DNA from: Diplolepis rosae
Taxonomy: Eukaryota; Arthropoda; Insecta; Hymenoptera; Diplolepididae
Direction of reading: 5' to 3'
Length of the DNA: 64,000 nucleotides
Assembly (NCBI GenBank): GCA_030998225.1
Contig: JAPYXD010000742.1
Coordinates: 1,178,001 to 1,242,000 of the forward strand
Positions 1 through 7,958 of the stretch are shown here, piece by piece (within the stretch, counting starts at the first letter, position 1; each line of letters opens with the position of its first letter). The position numbers were made by a program, and so were the translations under genes. The notes beneath the pieces were generated by a model that was not told the DNA's origin, did not search any database, and worked only from the letters and a program-made list of their open reading frames with translations.

Positions 1-383
1 ATGAAACAAATTGCTATGTATGTTGAGTCTTTTGATGAGGTTTTTATTCGTAATACTGTATATTTTGGATACTCAAATTTATTTTCAGTGCAAATTTCGT
101 TTAATTTTTTGCAATTTTTACTAATAGAGTTTGGTTGGACGTTTTGATTTGTTTCCTTTGATTCATTAATTAAGGCATTATATAAATTTTGTGCTACCTT
201 TTGCTTTAAATTTTCTTTATCTTTGCCACTATTCATTATTATATAATTTTTATATTGTAAATTAACGTGAAATAGACATTCATTATTATTGGTTTGTTCA
301 ATGAGTATCTCATAAATCAGGGGTGGATCTCCTCTTTGTTGAATAATTTTGTTTAGTAAGGTTGTAAAAGGAACATGCGACAT
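1..383 (-). CDS. Double-stranded-RNA-binding-domain protein, partial (runs off window edge)
   Basis: The ORF opens with ATG at 383-381, ten bases downstream of the env stop, and stays open for 127 codons to the window edge. Residues about 5-70 follow the dsRBD plan: an N-terminal helix (PFTTLLNKIIQQRG), the loop and first strand (PPLIYEIL), two more strands (LFHVNLQYKNYIIM), then a glycine loop and lysine-rich second helix (SGKDKENLKQKVAQNLYNAL). The family fold binds dsRNA without sequence preference. The usual KKxAK motif at the start of the second helix is only partly kept, so binding is not certain. Residues after about 75 are not recognised. Position directly after env suggests a late accessory gene. 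An RNAi-suppressor role is inference from dsRBD proteins of other insect viruses. The C-terminus cannot be judged. Confidence 0.6.
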   Translation of the reverse strand, partial: MSHVPFTTLLNKIIQQRGDPPLIYEILIEQTNNNECLFHVNLQYKNYIIMNSGKDKENLKQKVAQNLYNALINESKETNQNVQPNSISKNCKKLNEICTENKFEYPKYTVLRIKTSSKDSTYIAICF

Positions 384-393
384 TCTGAAGATG

Positions 394-1552
394 TTAGATT
401 TGGATAGAGTAGTGGTTTCTACTAAGTTCTTCTTTTAATTCAGAGTGAGGATAAAGAGTTGTGTTTGTATTATTGTGATCTTTACCTGAAGTAGTGTTTG
501 CGTAATACGATGGACTTTTAGGTGCCTCTTTCGAGCTTTGTGGTGCTGAAGCTGTTAGCAGTTCTTGATGACTCTCAGCAGGAGGTCCAGAAGGTCGATG
601 GGTACCTAAGTGTAATAAGAGGTTAGTGACCGAATCCCAGAAGGCGCCTAGTAGATGGAGAGACCATCCAAATAATCTGTGTAGCGCATATCCATGAATA
701 ATGGTATCAGCTATCAATTTAATCCCTCTAATTATTATTATTAATCCAATTAGGCCTGCACTAGTAGTTCCAAAACTTGTAAAAATTGTCCAAAATCTAC
801 CCCATGCGGATTCAGCAATTTTATCAATCACATCTTCATTAAATAAATTCGTTAATGATATTCCTTGATTAATAGTTGGATGTCCTGTTATTTCTCTAGC
901 TAAAGAATTTAGAATCATTGGTTTTTCTGCTGGAAACATAATATGATCTCGCAGTTTATCAAGATCAGATTGAGAATAAATGCCACTTGTTGCTAAGGAT
1001 GAAGGATTTGTGTATTTCCAGGTTGCTTTTGTGAGAGGTTTAACTATAGTTGGTGCTATGGATTCGACAGGATTTGGAAGTAATTTGTACCAGGTTTCTC
1101 CAAAAAGGTACATTGGTGGAAGGAAAGAATTGCAATTTGTTTGGATACCTGATTTTGTTAATATATGAGTTCGTGGAGAAAGGAAAAAGGATTGATTTCC
1201 TCTAAATATTGGTAGTTGTAGATAACATTCTTCAGTTTTGCGATATTTTACTTCAACCGGTATACATTTTACGATATGTACTACTTCTCCTGAAATTACT
1301 GACATATATCCTGGGCCTTTCATTAAATGATATGCAAATTCGTCTGGTGATTGGGTTGCTAAGGTTAATGTATTTCTAAAAACTTGCTGTTCAAGTATGC
1401 ATCGTTGAGTAAGAACATCGTGATAAAGTCTATTTACTTCAGTGCGTATGTGTCGTTCTACATATATAAATTTAGAATTGACGTATGTGAAAATGTCCAT
1501 ATTTTGAACTTCTAAATGTTTATTTTCTAAAAATGAATTCCCAGGTCTGGTT
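394..1552 (-). pseudogene. env: env, C-terminal part of jingchuvirus-type glycoprotein
   Basis: This frame continues the glycoprotein of the preceding ORF after a one-base frame change near 1,555; the first ATG in it is at 1,500. It holds the membrane-proximal half: an extracellular region with several Cys, then a hydrophobic segment (about residues 240-265 counted from that ATG: SAGLIGLIIIIRG) that should be the transmembrane anchor, a second hydrophobic patch, and a Pro/Ser/His-rich tail ending at the stop at 394-396. Chuvirus-type G proteins are class III-like fusion glycoproteins and are known to have been captured by arthropod retroelements. In this copy the gene cannot give full-length glycoprotein without bypassing the frame change. 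Confidence 0.7.
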
Positions 1553-2425
1553 TCAAAAATTAATAATTTTGGATGTTCGGTTTGTATTAAAACGTAACTG
1601 CAAACTGGTTTTCTTTGTTTTTTCAGCTAGTACGAAAGTTATATCCTCAGTCGTTAAAGAATAAAAGGTTTCAGAATTGTCTGTCGTGTTGTCATAGGTC
1701 TTATTTGCTGGTCCTTCATAAATAATTTCATATTTGTTAAAATTACATACGTCATTAGGTAATGTATCCCAGAATGTTTGTCCATATTCTACGTCAGTAG
1801 AGAATGTGTCTGAAAGTGTGCATATTATTCCAGATCCTAATTGAATTTTATTTGAATTTAAATGAATAGTTGCGTAATGTTCTTGTAAAGTTATTTTGAA
1901 TATTGCTTGGACTACGACATTATTCCATGTTCCGTATGAGTCAGAAAATTGTGTACCAGTACAGTCTCCATTAGGTGTTACAGAACCTGCTAAAGTAACG
2001 CTATGAAATGAAGTTTCATTTACTTTTAACTTTGATATCTGAAGAGAAGGGGTTACTAAAAATGTTCCTATTGTGTGCATTTGATTACATTGATCTCGTG
2101 TAACATCATGTATATATTCACTGTGGCCATTTGCTACTATGGAACTGTGAGAATGCATACCACAATGAGAGATGGCGCGTCGAATTTCTATTTTGCATTG
2201 TATTACTTTTGTATTTGAAAATCCAGTTAATTGTAAAAGTTGTATATAAGTTCTTTCAACATGTACTTGAGATCGAGGTAGATCACATTCTCCTACCTCT
2301 AGTAAAGATAATGTCGTAATATTTGATTGATTTGAACCGCAATCGAATCCTATGATGGCGTAGACTGTTGTTATATAGTTGAAGTTGCAAGTGAGCAGTG
2401 CCAAAAGGAAGCCTCGTAATCCCAT
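1553..2425 (-). pseudogene. env: env, N-terminal part of jingchuvirus-type glycoprotein
   Basis: The frame is open from 2,695, but the likely start is the ATG at 2,425-2,423, because it begins a signal peptide (MGLRGFLLALLTCNF) and lies directly after a pyrimidine-rich splice acceptor; codons upstream are the other-frame shadow of the CARD ORF. The mature N-terminus (IIGFDCG, then TLSLLEVGECDLP) and the HCGMHSH block match the conserved Cys pattern of Chuviridae glycoproteins as I know it; several N-glycosylation sites (NQSN, NETS, NKTY, NNTTD) are visible. The protein would be the entry/fusion spike. The ORF stops at 1,553 through a frame change in a T-rich stretch, separating it from its membrane anchor. 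A rhabdovirus-like G is the nearest alternative. Confidence 0.72.
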
Positions 2426-2440
2426 CTCTGGAAAAAGGGG
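2426..2440 (-). promoter_or_regulatory. Predicted splice acceptor for env mRNA
   Basis: On the minus strand a run of Cs and Ts (CCCCTTTTTCCAG) ends in AG three bases before the env ATG at 2,425. Errantiviruses make env from a spliced mRNA, so this is the expected place for an acceptor. A possible donor (CGG followed by GTACGT) lies in the leader near 10,460. Both are pattern calls only. Confidence 0.45.
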
Positions 2441-2544
2441 GTTCCAATTAGCAGCTTGCTTTGTAATATAAGAATAGGAAAATGTTTTATCATTACATAT
2501 GTATATTTTTGAAGTTATTGATTTACTTTTTGTATTTTGCGTTC

Positions 2545-2826
2545 CTAGTTCATTATATCCAACATGTCGGCTATGATAATGTGATTTGATAGCCGTAAAC
2601 TGAGAATTAAATTTTTGTATGCGTCCGGTCCTCTTGTTTTGATTGTTGAAAAAATGTCTTTTATTATTTCTGGATTGTTTAGATTTCTGTTCCATGTGGG
2701 GATATTACAGTCGTCTTTCTTAAAAATTCCAGTTTGAATTAAGTATGGCCAGAGAGCTACCATGTCGATAAAACAGGGAACTATTTCAATGAGATCATCT
2801 ATGCGTTTGCGATGAATTTGTTCCAT
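2545..2826 (-). CDS. CARD-domain protein (caspase recruitment domain), retroelement-encoded
   Basis: A 93-aa ORF from ATG at 2,826 to the stop at 2,545 is almost entirely one death-fold domain. The residues follow the six-helix CARD plan: HRKRIDDLIEIV (helix 1), MVALWPYLIQTGIF (helices 2-3), NNPEIIKDIFSTI (helix 4), TRGPDAYKNLILSL (helix 5, with the T-R-G-x-x-A-[YF] signature of initiator-caspase CARDs), and a final helix around IADMLD. CARDs form homotypic contacts in apoptosome-type complexes such as Dark-Dronc in insects. There is no protease, BIR or kinase domain, so this is a CARD-only protein and could act as a decoy; that role is inference. It lies 241 bases after integrase and overlaps the env open frame in another phase. 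The reading frame is intact in an element whose pol and env are broken. Confidence 0.75.
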   Translation of the reverse strand: MEQIHRKRIDDLIEIVPCFIDMVALWPYLIQTGIFKKDDCNIPTWNRNLNNPEIIKDIFSTIKTRGPDAYKNLILSLRLSNHIIIADMLDIMN

Positions 2827-3067
2827 TATATCTGGAATAATGTGTTATGTCTGAAAATTCATTTTTATTTTGTTTTATATATTTTTTATTTTATATATAA
2901 AACATATATTTTCATAAAAAAAAAAATTTATTTTTTATATTTTTACTATTTATCGACAAAATAAAATTTCTATATCTTATTTAAGTTGTATATGTATATA
3001 TATAAATATATATATATATTTTTTTTTATAATTAAGGTACAGATATTTTGTTTCTATTTTTATTTAT

Positions 3068-4438
3068 TTACTTTTGTACTTGCACATGTGAGCGTTTTAG
3101 TCTATTAATGTGGACAACAGTAGGTTTGCCTTTATAGCTTATTTTGACATTCCCTTTTCCTAACACTTCCAATATTTCATAAGGCCCTGTATAATGGCTG
3201 TCAAGTTTTTTAATTTTTCCTCCTTTTAATAAAAACACGTAATCTCCAATTTTTACTTCTAAAGGACTTATTTTTTTGTCATAATATAATTTCGATTTTT
3301 CTTTTGCTGAAATAAGATTTTCTCTTGCTTGTGTTCGCATTTCATGTAGTTGTGTTACGAAATTAATTAAATAATCGTCATATGTTTGTAATTTTTCTTG
3401 TTGTGATAAAGGTTCACTGGAAGGTTCACGAGCTAGTTTACCAAAAACCAATTCATAGGGTGTGCATTTTGTGCCTTCATGTACACTAGTATTATATGAG
3501 AACATTGCTAGTTCAAGCCAATCATCCCATTCTGAATTTTTTGCAACAAATTGTTTGAGATATTCTCCTAAAACATGATGTGAACGTTCTAATGACCCGT
3601 TTGATTGAGGGTGAAATGCTGTGGTACGAAATTGTTTAATTCTAAAACGTTTTGCCAATCTTTTTAATAAATTACTTAAAAAATCTCTGCCTTGGTCAGT
3701 AAGTACTCCTTTCGGTGATCCAAATATGCAAATAAATTTTTTCACGAAAGCATCTGCTATCGTACTAGCTTGGTGATTAGGAAGAGGTATTGCTAAAGAA
3801 TATTTGGTAAAATTGTCTTGTATCGTTAGAATATATAAGTTACCAGATTTTGTTTCAGGTAGTGGACCAACAATGTCCATTGATATTTTTTCAAAAGCAG
3901 TAGTGGGTGTGTCAGTGATTACCATAGGGTTTTTTGTTTTGACTCTGATTAATTTTTTCAGTTGACATTGTAAACAGCCTTGAATATATTTTTGAATGTC
4001 TACTTTCATATTTTCCCAAAAGAATTTTTGGCGAATTCGGCTATAAGTTTTTGTCACGCCTTTATGGACTACTAATGCTGAAGATTGATCTTCTTAAATT
4101 AAATGAGTTCGTTGTTCCTTTGTTTGATATTGCGTTATTCCATTGCAAACTATAATTTTTGTAGTTGAATTTGAAAAAATTGAATCGAAAATTGATTTCA
4201 CTTCTTCCCAAGGTATATGATTAATTCTGGAAGTTTTTGATATACTAATAGATCGTAATTTAAATTTTTGAGATAATTCATGTAATGAATGAATTGATAA
4301 TTTTATATTATTTAAAGTTTCAGATAAATTATCTTTAGTTTCTTCTTCAATTGGAAGTGCAAAATGGTAGTAGTTTCCTTTTTTAATCTCTTTTGCTATC
4401 CCCCTTTTGTAAATTTTTAAATTTTGGTAAAGTTTCAC
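3068..4438 (-). pseudogene. pol: pol: integrase, interrupted by one stop
   Basis: Two stretches of the same frame (4,438-4,094 and 4,057-3,068) are separated by an in-frame TAA at 4,095-4,097. The zinc-binding segment (a His-rich start around the stop, then CLQC) is followed by the DDE core: Asp in MDIVGPLP, Asp in LTDQGRDF and Glu in SNGSLERSH, the last two spaced 35 residues apart as in retroviral integrases, then a C-terminal basic domain ending KRSHVQVQK. It would insert the cDNA into the host genome. The first 100 or so residues (after the frame change near 4,400) are a region common to insect gypsy pol between tether and integrase. Confidence 0.85.
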
Positions 4439-5648
4439 GTTTTTCTAAAATTTTTGATCCGTTGTCGCGAGGAGTTCCATTTGTTGTAACAAAATATGCA
4501 TAATTATCTTTTCGCATAGTTAATTGATCGCGACATTCAACTAAATTTTTCTTTGTTATAATTTTTTCTGTTTGAGGGTTTATAGGAGGAGGTTCTGGGG
4601 GTGGACGATTATAATTATCATGATCTTTATCGATTTTTTCACAATTTATTTGAGATCTTCGGTTTAATCTCAAATTTTCTTCAAAATAAGGCTCTTCAAA
4701 TTCTTCTTCCAATTTTTCTTCTTGGTTTTCTTCAAACTTCTTATCAAAATTTTCCTCAAGATTGTCTTCAAAATTTTCTTCAAAATTCTGTTCGAAATTC
4801 TTTTCAAAATCGTCTTCAAGATCATCTTCAAAATTCTCTTCCCAATTTTCTTCATAATTTTCTCCATCATTTCCTTCGTGTGAGGTTTCAATGTCGTTGA
4901 TTTCATCTTCTGAGGTTGAAAAATAATTCTCACTTTCTTCACTTTCAAATTCATTAATATTTTTTGGCTTCTTGGCATTCTTCTTCTTTTTATTTTTGGC
5001 TTGAGTTTGTTTCAAATAATCTAAATAATCAGGATCAGAGTCGGAATCTGATTCTACTTTTGTTCGGCTTCCCTTTTGCACATTTATTTCTGGTAATTCG
5101 TTTTCAAACATTTGTTTTCTTGGCCTACCTCTCTTTCTTTTTGTTTGAGAGGGAATATTTTTCAAATTTGTAAGTAGATTTTTTCTTGGCCTACCTCGTG
5201 GTTTTTTCATAAGAGGTTTAGAAGAAAAATTTTCGTCTAATTTTTCTTGAGTTTCGTTTCGATTCAAATTTTTTGCTTTTTCTTGCTCTATTCTCTTTTG
5301 AGCTCTCGTAGTAATAGTTTTCCATGATAAATTTTCGTATTTTTTGGAAAACACTGGACTTAATAAAAATATTGTCATAAAAATAAGTCTTGAAGCCATA
5401 TTTTTGAATAAATTTGTGTATTTTAAAATATTCTTACCAATCTCACTAAATAATTCTTCACTAAGAAATTCCTGGAAATATTCTGGGATTTTTGAGTCGA
5501 TATTTAATATTTGGGCTTCCGAAATTTCGCTAAAACGATCTACGTCGTCTGGTACGATTTCTGGATTCAAGTTTCTTCGTTTTGAAGGTCTTACCTCATT
5601 TTTAGAGTTTTCTTGTTTCTTTCTTGTAAAAGTTTTCTTTGAAAACAT
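4383..5648 (-). CDS. pol: pol: long tether with AT-hooks and acidic repeat, between RNase H and integrase
   Basis: About 420 codons sit between RNase H and integrase in a frame offset from both neighbours (overlaps at about 5,640 and 4,400, each with an A or T run where the frame changes). Two AT-hook cores, KKPRGRPRK near residue 149 and RKRGRPRK near 171, should bind the minor groove of AT-rich DNA. A Ser/Asp patch (ESDSDSDPD) follows, then a low-complexity block (residues about 260-325) built on repeats of ENFE/ENLE/DNFE. The C-terminal end (CRDQLTMRKDNYAYF) looks conserved rather than random. Typical gypsy tethers are much shorter. A chromatin-targeting role is inference. Confidence 0.7.
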   Translation of the reverse strand: MFSKKTFTRKKQENSKNEVRPSKRRNLNPEIVPDDVDRFSEISEAQILNIDSKIPEYFQEFLSEELFSEIGKNILKYTNLFKNMASRLIFMTIFLLSPVFSKKYENLSWKTITTRAQKRIEQEKAKNLNRNETQEKLDENFSSKPLMKKPRGRPRKNLLTNLKNIPSQTKRKRGRPRKQMFENELPEINVQKGSRTKVESDSDSDPDYLDYLKQTQAKNKKKKNAKKPKNINEFESEESENYFSTSEDEINDIETSHEGNDGENYEENWEENFEDDLEDDFEKNFEQNFEENFEDNLEENFDKKFEENQEEKLEEEFEEPYFEENLRLNRRSQINCEKIDKDHDNYNRPPPEPPPINPQTEKIITKKNLVECRDQLTMRKDNYAYFVTTNGTPRDNGSKILEKRETLPKFKNLQKGDSKRD

Positions 5649-7839
5649 TTTTTTCTTGGGAAGTCATAAAAGTATCATTGGCGTCAACTTGTAAATATCT
5701 TGATTTCTCTTTGTTATCATCAATAGGGTTTCTTGAGAGAGCGTCTGCATTTACATTCATTTTTCCTGCTTTGTAAATTACATCAAAATCATATTCTGCG
5801 AGTTTCAGTCTCCAACGTGAAACTCGTGAACAAGGGTCTTTAGAATTTTGAAACCAAACTAGAGGTTTGTGATCAGTCACTAAAGTAAATTTTCTCCCAT
5901 ACAAATAAGGACGAAAATGAGTTACACAAAATATTATAGCAAGAGCTTCTTTCTCATATGTATCATATTTTTTCTCAGTATCACTTAGACTACGTGAAGC
6001 ATATGCTATTGGCTTATCTTTACCTATTTTACCTTGTGATAAAATACCTCCTACTGCAAATCCTGAGGCATCTGTTGTGAGTATAAAAGGTTGAGAAAAA
6101 TCAGGTCGTTGTAAAAGTGGTTCTTCACATAATTTTGCTTTTAAAATTTCGAAAGCTGCTTGTTGTTTTTCTGTCCAATTAAAAGGTGTATCTTTTTTCA
6201 GAAGTAGATTTAAAGGACTTGCAATTTTTGAAAATCCATCAATAAATCGTCTATAATATCCTGCTAAGCCTAAAAATTGTTTAACATTTTTCTGTGTTTT
6301 TGGGACTGGAAAGTTTTTTACAGCTATTATCTTTTTTGGATCTGGACGTACTCCATTTTTATCAATTATATGACCTAAATATCCTACTTCAGGTCGTAAA
6401 AATTCGCATTTGTCTGGTTGTAAGTGAAGATTTGCTTTTCTAAGTCTTTCTGCTAAATTGTTAAATTTAATTTCGTGCTCTTCTAGAGTATTTGCATATA
6501 TAACTATGTCATCGAGATATACAAAAAGTTCCGTTCCTATTAATCCAGTTAATGTTAAATCCATTAATCTTTGAAATGTGGCAGGTGCAGTTTTTAAACC
6601 GAAAGGCATTCTATCGAATTCGTAATGACCGTGAGGTGTAGAAAACGCGGTTTTATGCGAGTCTTTTGGATCCATTTTTATTGGGTGAAAACCGGTAGCT
6701 AAATCAAACACTGAAAAATATTTTGCTGATCCTAGAGAATCAAGTATATCGTTTATATTAGGTAAAGGATACGAATCGCCAATTGTTTTTTCATTTAATT
6801 TACGAAAATCAAGAACCATTCTCCATTTTATTTTTCCTTGAGAATCAGGTTTTTTAGGAACTATCCACACTGGAGTGTTATATGGTGATTGTGAGGGCTT
6901 GATTATTTTATTTTTTAATAATTCATCGACTTGTCTTGTAATTTCTTCCTTGTGAACTGGGGGAAATCTATATTGTCTTGAAAAAATTGGAGCGTCATCT
7001 ACAGTTGGAATTGAATGTTGTAATACATTAGTAGCTTCAAGTGGTTCTCCTGGGATTTGAAATCTGTCTGCATTATTTTTAATTAATTTTTCTACATGTT
7101 CATATTCATCTTGATTTAAATGGTCTAATCGAAGAAGTTTTTTAATACATTCTACTCTGTCTTCGTCTGTTACATTATAAAATTTGCATGAGTTAATTAG
7201 AGAATTGTCAGTTTTTAGAAAGTTATTTAATATTTTACTTGATAAATCTTCGTTATTTGTTTGTTTGAAATTAATTAAATTTTCAATTTGTTTATAGCAT
7301 TCTTGTTCTTCAAAGTCTTCTAAATTAACTAATGGGACGGATAATGTAATTGGGATTTCATTTGTGTTTGCAAATTTTAAATAAGCTTTTCCTCTGTGAT
7401 TTTTTACAACTGCGTCACCTACGTAGACGCCATCTTGGATATGAAATCGAGGTACATACCCTTCACTCTTTTCTGTATTTTTTATATTAACATAAAATGT
7501 TGTAACTGTTCGAGCTGGAATAGTAAATGTATTGGTAGATTTAAAAGGGTAACAGTGGTTCTCAATTTCTAAGCATTTTGAAGTATAGTTTATATTCACT
7601 CTATTATCTTGAAAAAATTCTGATCCCAATACTCCATCTTCTTCTACTGGGACTTCATTCGGAATAATGTTAAATATTGTTGGGTAACCAAAAATGTTTA
7701 TTTTTACTTGTCCTAATGTGTAAAGTGGTAAATCATTAATTCCTGTAAGTTTTAATACGTTTTGGCTATTTATTGGTACTTCAGGGTTGAGAACCTTTTG
7801 TTTAATTAAATTTCGAGCAGCACCAGTATCAATCATCAT
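5602..7839 (-). CDS. pol: pol: protease, reverse transcriptase, RNase H
   Basis: The 745-codon stretch begins MMIDTGAA, the aspartic-protease active site, but the open frame reaches back to about 7,950 and overlaps the end of gag in the -1 phase, so pol is probably made by frameshift. RT motifs are in order: LDFRKLN, FSVFDLATGFHPI, FDRMPFGL, YLDD at residues 441-444, and LGHIIDKNG. RNase H follows (TTDASGFAVGG, then YEKEALAI, then TDHKPL) and ends with a chromodomain-less NADALSR junction. Order and motifs are Ty3/gypsy. The frame is lost at an A-run near 5,645. Confidence 0.92.
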   Translation of the reverse strand: MMIDTGAARNLIKQKVLNPEVPINSQNVLKLTGINDLPLYTLGQVKINIFGYPTIFNIIPNEVPVEEDGVLGSEFFQDNRVNINYTSKCLEIENHCYPFKSTNTFTIPARTVTTFYVNIKNTEKSEGYVPRFHIQDGVYVGDAVVKNHRGKAYLKFANTNEIPITLSVPLVNLEDFEEQECYKQIENLINFKQTNNEDLSSKILNNFLKTDNSLINSCKFYNVTDEDRVECIKKLLRLDHLNQDEYEHVEKLIKNNADRFQIPGEPLEATNVLQHSIPTVDDAPIFSRQYRFPPVHKEEITRQVDELLKNKIIKPSQSPYNTPVWIVPKKPDSQGKIKWRMVLDFRKLNEKTIGDSYPLPNINDILDSLGSAKYFSVFDLATGFHPIKMDPKDSHKTAFSTPHGHYEFDRMPFGLKTAPATFQRLMDLTLTGLIGTELFVYLDDIVIYANTLEEHEIKFNNLAERLRKANLHLQPDKCEFLRPEVGYLGHIIDKNGVRPDPKKIIAVKNFPVPKTQKNVKQFLGLAGYYRRFIDGFSKIASPLNLLLKKDTPFNWTEKQQAAFEILKAKLCEEPLLQRPDFSQPFILTTDASGFAVGGILSQGKIGKDKPIAYASRSLSDTEKKYDTYEKEALAIIFCVTHFRPYLYGRKFTLVTDHKPLVWFQNSKDPCSRVSRWRLKLAEYDFDVIYKAGKMNVNADALSRNPIDDNKEKSRYLQVDANDTFMTSQEKNVFKENFYKKETRKL

Positions 7840-7958
7840 GTGTGTTGGGTTTTTTAAACCTTCCGTTGATATTATAATTGATGGAATTGAAGTGGACTTT
7901 GAAATATTTATTGTTGTTGTTGTATGATCGTTAGAATTGGATGCCAGTGGTTCTCGAT

